Source: Bremia lactucae
Lineage: Eukaryota > Oomycota > Peronosporomycetes > Peronosporales > Peronosporaceae
DNA length: 44,941 nt
Direction of reading: 5' to 3'
Assembly (NCBI RefSeq): GCF_004359215.1
Contig: NC_090613.1
Location: 2,141,247 to 2,186,187, forward strand
Shown here piece by piece: positions 30,557 through 39,845 of this stretch. A program made the translations under genes and the position numbers. The notes beneath the pieces were generated by a model, which saw only the letters and a program-made list of their open reading frames with translations, made no database searches and was not told where the DNA came from. How positions within the stretch are numbered: position 1 is the first letter of the stretch; every line of letters begins with the position of its first letter.

Positions 30557-31440
30557 GTTGATTTTTCGTTCCTTTAATTCGGCAAGAAATAGACCCCACG
30601 ACATCTCCGGGAGATTCACTATCTCCTCGGCAGATTTAAAGACTTGCCGGAGCACCTCAACTGAGGATGCCTCCGCAATTTCGTCTTTGACGGCCTCAAA
30701 CACCTCGTTCGAAGGCCCGCCCTCTTCATTAGAAACTGATCAAAGGTCACTCGTTTAGACGTGCCTTTGATCGTCCTAATCTGTCGGGTACTCGTTCTTC
30801 GAGTAACAACGACCCTTGACTGGGAAGCGGGTGCCGTTGCTCTCCTGGCTAATGCACCCCTTCCAACCGCATCAGGCTCTAAGCACTGTGCCGGTTCATG
30901 CGACGCTTGGTTTACTGTCGGCTCGCCGTCTACTGACACAGGTTCTCGGCTCTGTGCAGGACTACGGGACGCATGACTACTTGTCATTGCCCTTTTCACT
31001 ACCTCAGTCTCCACGAGCTGGGTAGGAATTGGTGACGTTTGACATCCCGTCAACGCACCCTCAACTGTGTTCGACACGACATCAGTTGCATACGCCTCTC
31101 GCAGGAGCACATCCTTTCCGGTGTCCTGCGTAGAGTTCGCAACTGTGCGTGTACGCCAGTCTATCCATGGTTGGTGTTTTGCCAACCATGGCATGCCTAG
31201 GATGAGGTCATACGGACTCTCCATTCCTAGCACTGTGAACTTCTCTTTACAAGAGAAGTCACTAAAGCTGAAGGCGAGTTCTACCTGAACTCCCTCAGAC
31301 TTAACGAGCGCGCCGTTCGCTTAACGAACAGTCGCCTCTTCTCGCTTTTCATCCTGGCAAGGCGACTCAAACATCGCCGGTCTCTTTCTTAGAGCCGCGA
31401 GTTTTACAAAATTTTGTGATGCACCCAAAGAGGGGAGGGA
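30557..31440 (-). pseudogene. Gypsy D protease and spacer
   Basis: ORF 31233-30619 (204 codons) carries GMESPYDLILGMPWLAKHQP, the Ser/Ala tail, and passes in other frames to MFEAVKDEIAEASSVEVLRQ (30645-30703). The upstream frame holds GASQNFVKLAALRKRPAMF (about 31370-31425); the DSGAS Asp lies at the junction and is not clearly kept. It is an inverted, close copy of 24935-26010. Confidence 0.85.
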
Positions 31441-31469
31441 CTCGCACGAGCTAGATTATTCTTTGCTCG

Positions 31470-32112
31470 TGTGAGCCCCTACGTGGATGGCTTACGCCAT
31501 CCGAGGAACTGGTGTATGCTTTGTATAAGCAGCACTGAATTGCAGATGGCAAATTCTACAGTTGGCAAGAACTCGCTCCAACTCGTAAGAAGGTGGACGT
31601 ATCCGCGAGGTTTCTCCTCGAGGATACCATTTTCACGTTCTGTCTGACGGTCTGGTTTAGGATGGTCAAAAGTTAACATTTTCAACTGGGTTTCAAGTTA
31701 TTCGAGCAAAGATTGCCAAACTTTCGCCGTGAATATGGGAACTCGATCTCAGAGCAGTTCGCGGGGAAACCCATGAAGGAAAAATATCGTGTCATCAAAG
31801 ACAGAAGCACAGCCTTTGACTGTGATCGACTCCGGGACTCCAGCAATATGTACCATCTTGCTGAACGGTCAACAAACACAAGAATACCGTTATTCTTGTG
31901 ATCACCTTCGGGAAATCCGAGGACGAAGTCCATAATACTGAGTGCCAACACTCTGCCGGAACAGGCACAGGTTACAACGGAGTTTGGGATAAAGCACTGG
32001 GCTTCATCCGTTGACAAACTTCGTAAGCACGTATGCACTTGCGGGTGATATCATACTTGCGTGGCCAGTAAAAGTCGGGCTTATTGTGATATAAGTCTTC
32101 TCACGTCCCAAC
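31470..32112 (-). pseudogene. Gypsy A-family integrase zinc-binding end and core (minus strand)
   Basis: Minus-strand frames: GREKTYITISPTF then CIRAYEVCQR (31990-32110), LSIMDFVLGFPEGDHKNNGI and LVFVDRSARWY (31840-31955), LLSLMTRYFSFMGFPANCSE (31745-31815), then MLTFDHPKPDRQTERENGIL (31620-31685) with the DRQTER.N Glu block. SDRDPRF, which holds the second catalytic Asp, is corrupted. It belongs with the A family rather than with the D-family protease that follows. Confidence 0.8.
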
Positions 32113-33400
32113 AGTCCGTTCTTTGAGATTCTGTGGAAATATCGCGATGTGTTCCCAGAAGAAGCGCCGAGCTGCCTACCAGCAGATAGGGGCATTGGGC
32201 ACGAGATTGATCTGGAACCTGGCACTAAGTATTGTGTGACCAGGCAATGGCCGTTGCCGAAAGAATAAGTAAATTATATCGATGAGTTCTTCGACAAGCG
32301 AGCCAAGGCGGGACATGTGCGTGAGAGCAAATCGCCTCATTGCAGCCCGATATTTTGTGTGCGTAAAGCCACAGATGGATGGCGCGTGGTTCATGCTTAC
32401 ATTAAGCTGAACACGTCAACCATACCGGTGCAAACGCCAATCCCGCGGAAAGATGTTTTGTTAAACTCCAGGGAAAATCAAATATCTTTCGCGCGTTGGA
32501 TTTAAAATATGGCTACTATCAGGTACTCGTGAGAGAGTCGGATGTAGCCAAAACCGCATTAAGCGCCCCAAGCGGTATGCTTGGCAGTGGCTTGTGATAC
32601 CCAGGGTTTGAAAAGCGCACCAGCGACATTTAACCGAGTGGTGGCTCATGTGATGCGTCAGCACCGTGCCTACGCGTCCCATTACTTTGACGATGTATTC
32701 GTGCAAAGTAGAGCCAAGGACGGGCTGAGCGCACTAGAGTCGCACAAGCGTCATTTAGAGCACGCTGCGTTGCAGACTTTGAAGGGCGCCCAATTGTACG
32801 TCAACTTGCAACAGTTCGTCATCGGGGTCTCTGAGATACCTGTACTGGGCTGCATCGTTGGTACATATGGTAAACGAGCAGACCCCGACAAGGTAAAACC
32901 AGATAAGGAATGGCCAATCCCACGGCATGTGAAGGATTCGCGCCAACTCCTAGGGCTCGCTTATTACTTGCATAAAGATAGCAAGAATTATGCTGAGCAA
33001 ACTAAACCATTATTTGACCTCCTCAAAGAGGACGCAGAATGGGTTTGGTTAAAAGAACAAGAAGATGCATTCACATCAGTGAAGAAATCTCTTGTAGAGG
33101 CACCGGTCTTGGCATTGCCAGACGCGGATAAGCCCTTAAGCGTCGTCTGCGATGCAAGCAATTTTGCAATCGGCAGCGCGCTCATGCAGAAAGGTGACGG
33201 CGTTGATCGTGTCATCTCTTATCAGTCCCGGCTCTAAAAAGCCGCGGAACTGAATTACCCTGTGCATGACAAAGAGCTACGTTCAATAAGGTATGCTCTG
33301 GTTAAGTTTCGTGTGCACCTATTGGGCACCGAATCATTTGTGGTTTATACGGATCACGCATCACTGCGGACCGCAATAAACTCACTGCACCTCTGTGCAA
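32113..33400 (+). pseudogene. Gypsy F RT and RNase H
   Basis: Plus strand: ILWKYRDVFPEEAPSCLPAD, GHEIDLEPGTKYCVTRQWPL (32133-32252), SPIFCVRKATDGWRVVHAY, TPIPRKDVLLNS (32340-32470), a broken motif A, TFNRVVAHVMRQHRAY and HYFDDVFVQSRA (motif C YFDD, 32625-32715), then HVKDSRQLLGLAYYLHKD, RNase H KPLSVVCDASNFAIGSALMQ (33133-33195), a stop at 33237, and ESFVVYTDHASLRTAINS to 33385. 32581-33237 is an open 218-codon stretch with YFDD intact. It is the best-preserved RT core in the window. Confidence 0.85.
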
Positions 33401-33673
33401 AAGAGGGACATAGTTTCGTCAATATGACGATGACCCGCGAGGGTATTTTTTCAACGACAGAAACTTGCCCTTGCGACCCTGCCAGTTTAGCAGTGGTCAA
33501 TAAAATTACGTCCTATGACCGACCTCTCGGCCGCATCATAGGCGAGTTTGATGCTAAAAGCGTGAGCGAGGCTCAACTCTTTGTGGATGAGCGATTAGCC
33601 ATCACACGAAAAATCCATGACGCGATGTCAAGTTCACAGGGCAAGCAAAAAGAATATGCGAACCGAAATGGTC
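33401..33673 (+). pseudogene. Gypsy F integrase C-terminal piece fused to RNase H
   Basis: Directly after RNase H the same frame reads HSFVNMTMTREGIFS, SLAVVNKITSYDRPLGRIIG and EFDAKSVSEAQLFVDERLAI, the segment after the integrase core (compare 28259-28500 inverted). The whole integrase zinc and core part is deleted, and the join keeps the frame. An N gap cuts it at 33673. Confidence 0.8.
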
Positions 33674-33773
33674 NNNNNNNNNNNNNNNNNNNNNNNNNNN
33701 NNNNNNNNNNNNNNNNNNNNNNNNNNNNNNNNNNNNNNNNNNNNNNNNNNNNNNNNNNNNNNNNNNNNNNNNN
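33674..33773. other. Assembly gap (exactly 100 N)
   Basis: 100 N is the usual placeholder for a join of unknown size. Left side is plus-strand integrase, right side a minus-oriented LTR, so the order and orientation across it are not secured. Confidence 0.95.
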
Positions 33774-34082
33774 TGATTTATATTTAATCGTAATAAATAT
33801 AAATACCTATTCTTACCAATTAAAATGTCATCTCTATAGATAACACTTGTATGTATTGCAAGCGTATCTTTCTAGATACCTCGCGTAACGGATGACGCTG
33901 GGCGTCATTCCTCCTAATGTGAATGCACCCATGTGCATCACATCCACAAGGGTTGGTCATAAATGTGCACCACACCCGAGTGTTGGGTCTAATTACTATT
34001 ATTTAGTAATTGACCATCCCCTTAAGTACCAAATGTACTTAATGGGGACTGTGTAACATTAGGGCAACTGTAGCCCGTTACA
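33774..34082 (-). repeat. D-family LTR, partial, next to the host gene island
   Basis: Matches 27440-27752 (ATTTATATTTAATCG, AGATACCTCGCGTAACGGATG, CCACACCCGAGTG, GGCAACTGTAGCCCGTTACA) and ends with a clean GTTACA terminus at 34082. Its other end is lost in the 100-N gap. The host gene stop codon is at 34152, so this LTR edge lies 70 bp downstream of that gene on the gene's own strand, in the same orientation. Confidence 0.8.
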
Positions 34083-34151
34083 GAATGGTCATTTTATGTA
34101 TTTCAATCTCGTGTACCCCACAAAACATGTTACGTGACGATCACTACATTG

Positions 34152-37100
34152 CTACAGTCTGCAGCTCTCGCGAACAGTATTCAGCAAACAGGTTTTCTTT
34201 TCCAGAGATTCCAATGAAAACACACGAGTTTCTGTTAAGCACGGATAACATAATAAGTTGCAAATAGAAACATTGACGGAGTAATCGACGGCCTGGCCTC
34301 ACTCACCTGTGCCACCTAGGCTGTTCTTTACTGATACGCTAAACGTGAAGACCTTGTCATCATTGCTCTCGTCAATATCATTTGGATCGTCAAACTATCA
34401 CATCACACGCGAAGGTTAATTAAAGCGCCATTCATGTCTCCGCGTCACTGCATGGCATGTACCTACCACAAGCTGAAATTGCGGTTGGGAGCCCTCTTTA
34501 AAGTCATCCCTGGTTTTCCAAAGCAAAAATCGATGTGGGCGATACACGAGAAAACAACTCTGAGGAAATTTGGAGAGTCGCCGATAATTAGCACATATAA
34601 TGGCAAATAGGTAAATTTAAAAAGGATAAACCTTTGTGTAGCGATCTCCCTCAAGCTTTGACGAAGCATTGCCAATCCACAAAGCGTGATAGCGAAGACA
34701 GAGTGCAATTTCTTCGTCTTTTTCAAGCTGCAATTTGCGTTGCGTCAAATACACACTCCGCTCCGGCTCATACAATTCAATTAAATCTTGATCAGTCGGA
34801 AGCGAGGACAGGTAATTCCAAAGAATTTTACGTATTCGCTTGCTTGTTGGAGCGTCGTCCACAAATACCGCGCCAAATTCCGTAAGCCCAAATAGAAGAA
34901 TTGCCCAGCGTCCACGAATCAGCGAAAATAAAAGTGCCATCATGGTTACCACTACGAATGCAGCTGCCGTTTTCCATGGATGTGTCCAATTGAATAAGTT
35001 CTCAACACATGCTAGTGCACCGCAGGAACGGCCGATCTCATTCTGCAGCTGTCCAACAGTGTCTTTCACTTTCCAAAAGGCATCAAAGAGATTAGCCCCG
35101 ATAATTTTAGACTTTTCTTTCTCTACCATGTTTTCACACACGAAGTCAGAAAAAGTGCGCTCAACGTGGCTCACAAGACGCTTCTTTCGCGCTGGATTAG
35201 GCTGTTTAGGTCTATTTTCGTGTACATCGTGGATCTCGTTCTGTGAAAGTTGACATTTTGTCAACTTTGTGCTTTGTTCAGGAATTCGAAAGTCAACGCG
35301 TACGAGCAAATAGTTGCCCTCTAAATGTTCTGTGCAATTCTCTGGTTGGTAAATTGTTGAGAACGAAGATAGTGGGAGCAACAATTGGCTTGAATTATCT
35401 ATTCGCTTAACAAGACTTTTAAGCGGAAGCGTTGCAGTCGCAGCAATTAGGTCTGGCGTATCTTTTGCTTTGCCGTTAAGTGAAATGCATAGATCAAATT
35501 GAAGAAGTCCAGGAAACGATGACCACGGCACCAGATCATCTCGGCCAGAAAAATTCTTTCGAGATGCCTGCGGAATCGGAAAGTAATAGGCATGGTGATC
35601 GACACCACAGCAGACTATTGCTTGCGGTCCTTCCTTTAAGCTCTGCTGATAAGAAGTACATCGGTCACAGGTGCACGTTTGAGGATCGTGACGCCAAGAC
35701 ACATTAAAATTTTGAAACGAAAAAGCTTTTGGACGAGTCAGCAGAAAATCCCCGGATGGAAGAGAGCATTTGCGCCAAATTGGTCTTCGGCTATTCCCTA
35801 CAACATTCGTCCAGGCGATTGTAGTCTCATCGTAGCCGGAAGGATTGAGAACCATATCGTTAGCCTCAGATTGCTTGTCATTGGGGCGATATTTGATTCG
35901 AACAAAGAAGCCGAGTTTTGAGGAGACGTCCTTGGTGTGAGACTGCGATTTCACCAGTAGACTGTCTATCGCCTCAGAAATGTGAGCTTCATGAACTGCG
36001 ACGTATAAATCTGCTAGTGGTCTATACAGTTTCTGTGCATCCTCTAATTCACGCTCGTACTCTTCGTACGCAACCCAACGAACGACAAATGCCCCCTCTA
36101 ACCTAAGATGCAATTGATAAAGCATCCACACAAGAATCCCTCCAAATATGTAAGAAAGCGCGTACTCCAAGTCGGCAAAAAAACATCCAAACAAAAACGA
36201 AACAAAAAAAAACGCCGATTTTTTTCTGTTTTTCCATGAAATGATGCTAGCGTATTCAGCATCAATTCTTTGAAAGATTTTCACCGCTCGGCCAAAGCGC
36301 TCGATCGTAATGCGCAGTGACTCAACTGAAAAAGCTTTGTCTTCGCGCTCAAGAAGGTAAGAGTTATCATTTACCCGTTCCCGAAGTAAGTCATCTTTGT
36401 GCTCCACGTACTCAAAGTCGATTAGCGCGAAGCCAAGATTATCACCAGATTGGTGCTTGGTTCTCGCGGGCGGATAAAGTTTATAATAGCCTTTGTCGTC
36501 CAATTTTGGCAGCATTGTCCACGAGTCATTAATTGCAGCTTGGTTAGTCTCACTATTTAAGCTGAAATATCGAACTAAATAGCGTAATTGCATCATCTTT
36601 GGGTCTGAAAAGATAAACTTGTCTGCCTCGCGTTGAAGAAGCTGGAAAAGTGAAACCTTAAGATGTGCAATGCACTGATTTGAATTGAAGTCAATGACGT
36701 CGATGCTAAAGTCTGAATTTGGATGGCGAGCTTTAAAACACAAAAATTCCATATACATCGGGTCAGCACTTTTTAATACTGGACTGGTCTCATGTACGAT
36801 GTCGTCAAATTTAAGCCGGCAATACGTGTCTCCTTCAAATATATTTTTTGCGTGGAGGTCTTCTCGACAATATTTGGTACACAAGTGCAAACCACGAAAA
36901 CTCACGTAGAGTTCCCCAGATGGGCGCAGCACACTTTCATTTAAAACAAGAAAATGGATGCCTCTAAGCGCTTTTTCTTTCTGCCCAACTCTTAAAAGCT
37001 CCTGAGCAGTACATATACAAGAAATTGTTGCCTTCATCATGCAGCCTTTGTGCACGTCAATTCCACAAAGCTCGCAGCGATATCCCCAGGCGCTTTTTAG

Positions 37101-38596
37101 CGCATTCATGATTGAACGATCACCTAAACCTCAAAAATCAGATATTGCTCCAAGCGCATTGTAAATTAAAATTTTTGAACTTAATAAAACGTACACACTG
37201 CGCAAGCAGGCATCGCAAGACCAATGGATTTGAGTTGGTGCACGCGAAACTTGTGAGCATTACTGGTGCTTATTTCTCTCTTTGTCGATATAAACTTGAT
37301 CGCGAGCATTATTTTGGGTTGACCTGTGCTTTGAGTCAGTAATGCTCGAGACGACAAAGTGAACCATCGTTTCACCTCAATATTAGGATACCGAAGCAAT
37401 GGACTCATATCTACCAGTGTACAAGCAACTTGGTCGTCAGCAAGATAGTTATAATTGAACACCTCAACTTCAAGCAATGGGATCGGAGTGATAGTGCTGT
37501 TGTACATGTGTGTAAATTGCATCACATTGTCATGCGCACTGCTCCACACTGGATTTCGGCCACCGTTTTCAACAGGCTTTGTTTGCATTGGTTCCTTCCA
37601 AGGAAGCAAAGATAGCTTTGCATATGGTGCTTGTTTACCAATGAGCTGTGTTCCAGGTAACTCCATCGCGCGATGAACAGTTATATGAAAAGTTCCAGGC
37701 TTATTTAAGCTCGCCACTGAAGTCTTTGACATACTTAGAAACTCATCGCGAGTTATAATATCAGATTTTTGTGCTAATACGTCGGCGGTAAACTGGGCGC
37801 ACCCTTGGTGGGTAACAATTCCCAAAATTTTCCACCTATACATATTGCCCACAGTATCGTCAGGCCACGAAACTCCACACATATCACACGCTATTGGGTG
37901 TTTGCTATCTTCAAAACTAATTTCTTCAATCTTATCGCCCTCAAAGATCGGATCAATCTCCACAGTCTGGTCCAGGGCTTCAGAATTACTGAGTTGTGTC
38001 GTCGATTGAGAGCTCGTGTGCTCGTCTAGAGTCTTTTGCAGCTTTTTTAACGTCGGATTAGTGACGTTTATAGTCTTCAGGCGGAATCTGCAACACGTGA
38101 CGCGAGCACGAACAAGTACATGAATTCTAATGGATAGCATATGTAATCAGCGTAAATAACAAGTTATATCCTTACAGAGCTGCGCTGATTGGAGTTGCAG
38201 CCTTGGGATACATCATTTCGGCTGCCACTTCCTGATCGCGTGTCGCAAACTTTTCCTGTAGTGCGTCCAGCTCCTTTCTTGAGCAGAGTCGCACCACATC
38301 GCGCTCTGAGATAAACTCACCAATTGCTGTATCGTAAGGTACAACAGTGCCAGCAGACTCGTTCATAAAGTGCATGTTTTTATTCTCCAGAATATGCGAC
38401 AACTCCCATTGAGGTGCCACCGACGCCAGCGACTGTGACTTTTCAACAATAACGTGACGCTTCTTCCGGCCTTCACAGAGCCTACAATGCAAATTATATT
38501 GATGCTGTGGTCAAAGCAATTTAAAGACTATATAAATTACCAAAAGCCGATAGACGAGTCCTTTGCGCTCTTCTTGCCCCGGAAACGGAGCTCCAT
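34152..38596 (-). CDS. Multi-C2/C1/transmembrane protein with C-terminal PH-like domain (7 exons)
   Basis: Proposed exons: 38596-38541, 38481-38176, 38087-37195, 37123-34632, 34559-34467, 34394-34307, 34231-34152. All joins keep phase across GT-AG introns of 59-88 bp; exon 3 could instead start at 38126. Product about 1335 residues: a CDMC...HQGC cysteine pair (about 188-217); C2-like GTFHITVHRAMELPG (252-386); a C1 domain completed only by splicing (CAVC | DRSI, then GYRCELCGIDVHKGC, 399-455); a second C2-like part (about 470-585); two hydrophobic helices (about 720-758); a third C2-like part (about 820-1035); a hydrophobic pair (1137-1173); LSSLPTDQDLIELYEPER; and a PH-like end whose last helix is LEKKTCLLNTVRESC. 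It resembles MCTP/tricalbin-type proteins, membrane-anchored Ca2+/lipid binders at contact sites; C1 may bind diacylglycerol. The exact role is inference. Confidence 0.75.
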
Positions 38597-38661
38597 GCGG
38601 AATTTGAAAGATGGCTGGCAAGTATATTCGTACTTAAAAATGTTCTTGCATAATCCTGAAT
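38597..38661. promoter_or_regulatory. 65-bp head-to-head interval (bidirectional promoter region)
   Basis: The start codons of the minus-strand C2/C1 gene (38596) and the plus-strand 197-codon gene (38662) are separated by 65 bp. Any core promoter for either gene must overlap the other gene's 5' end. I see no clear TATA box or classical oomycete Inr/FPR match. Co-regulation is inference. An upstream in-frame ATG for the minus gene at 38773 would make the genes overlap and is less likely. Confidence 0.5.
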
Positions 38662-39361
38662 ATGAAACCAAGCAACAGCAGTGACGCCGAGACGGTGCTA
38701 GGAGAAGAGTCGCCCCTTTCCCCATATGTTTGGATACACCCGGCACTACAGGAAGACCGGAAGCAGCAGTCAACGCAAGATACGGGTGTAAATAATGGTG
38801 AATCGTTGCCTAGTCCGGTCCATCTCCAAAGCGGTAAGTGTGGGCTAACTTTGACACGGACTCAAATTCAATGCAGGAATAGAATTTTGTGGACAGAGTC
38901 CGCGAAGAAAGTTGCTCTTGTCGCCTGCGTCGCAGCTTGATTTACTTGCGCAGATCAGCGAGCTGGCAGATGTCCAAGAGTCGCGGCAGTCTCAAATACA
39001 TCCAGAAGAATCACGGCGATCTCGAGAAGGGCAGAGTGCACATGTGTGGGCGCCAGCAAATAAAGTGTTAGAGGAAAAGAAGAATTTGACTGATGATGCA
39101 ACAGCAATCAGATCGAAGGCAGCAAAACACAGAAAAAATCCGCAAGATCGAGTATTGGGCTCACGAGCCGAGCGATTAAAAGTTGACGTGTTGGACTGGG
39201 ATACATGCAGTGGTATATGGAAAGCTTATAAATACATGCTAACTTAGTGCTCATGAGCTATTTCGGTCTGGGCAGAAGGAGACTTGCTGATAGCGGACGC
39301 CGACGATGAGGAAGACTGGTGGATATACTATGACATTTCCGACAGTGAGTTTGATTCCTAA
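38662..39361 (+). CDS. Uncharacterised 197-residue protein (3 exons)
   Basis: Exons 38662-38833, 38877-39212, 39276-39361, joined by a 43-bp intron (GTAAGT...TGCAG, branch-like GGCTAAC) and a 63-bp intron (GTATATG...GGGCAG, branch-like TGCTAAC). Both are phase 1 and the frame is kept to a stop at 39361. The protein starts MKPSNSSDAETVLGEESPLS and is hydrophilic, with a short leucine-rich helix (SQLDLLAQISELADVQ, about residues 78-93), a Lys/Arg-rich middle and an acidic aromatic end (DADDEEDWWIYYDISDSEFDS region). I recognise no domain, signal peptide or membrane segment. The acidic Trp/Tyr tail could be a binding motif. Splicing support is good; function unknown. Confidence 0.7.
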
Positions 39362-39845
39362 TTGGAAAGTGTCTTGTTTCTATTTGAGTCTCAAAGTGGA
39401 ATGGTACACGAATTTTTATTGATCAGTTAAAGTTGATAATTATATGATCAATTCAAAATATTCAAGGAAAATATATGTTTGTCTTTCAGACGCAATAACT
39501 GATTACTGTTAAGTAAATCCTTGCGAAGTGCAATAGCTCGGTGTCAGTAAATTGTTGATTTTTTATAACGTTCAATTAATAATTGCATATCTAAAAGCAA
39601 TACAAGCATTTATACACGGAGAAACCTTGCCCTTTTTTAATGATTAAAGACGGTGCTTCATGTGAGTGGATGGCTCGGCTCAGTCTGTGATACGCAGTCA
39701 ATAAATATTGCCAGAGCGAAATTCAATATAGCCACTGCAAACAATTAGCACTCAATGCTAGCAAGAGTTGACGAATTAATTACATGAAGAGCCAAGCTCT
39801 CCTATCCCACACCATCCCCATTGCTTTCAGCATTAAAAACACCGG
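39362..39845. other. Convergent intergenic region
   Basis: 484 bp between the 3' ends of the 197-codon gene (plus) and the SNAPC1-like gene (minus). AT-rich, no ORF of note, no repeat match. It should hold both 3' UTRs and poly(A) signals. AATAAA-like strings (for example CAATAAAT near 39700) occur, but none is decisive. Confidence 0.6.

Noticed and set aside
34085..34267. 60-codon plus-strand ORF beside the LTR
   Set aside because: It lies antisense to the last exon of the C2/C1 gene and has no features of its own.
34463..34726. A separate 87-codon minus-strand ORF
   Set aside because: It overlaps the end of the C2/C1 gene in another frame; the real coding there is the terminal small exons of that gene.
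35918..36532. Plus-strand ORFs within the C2/C1 gene
   Set aside because: Shadows of the long minus-strand coding exon; no domain.
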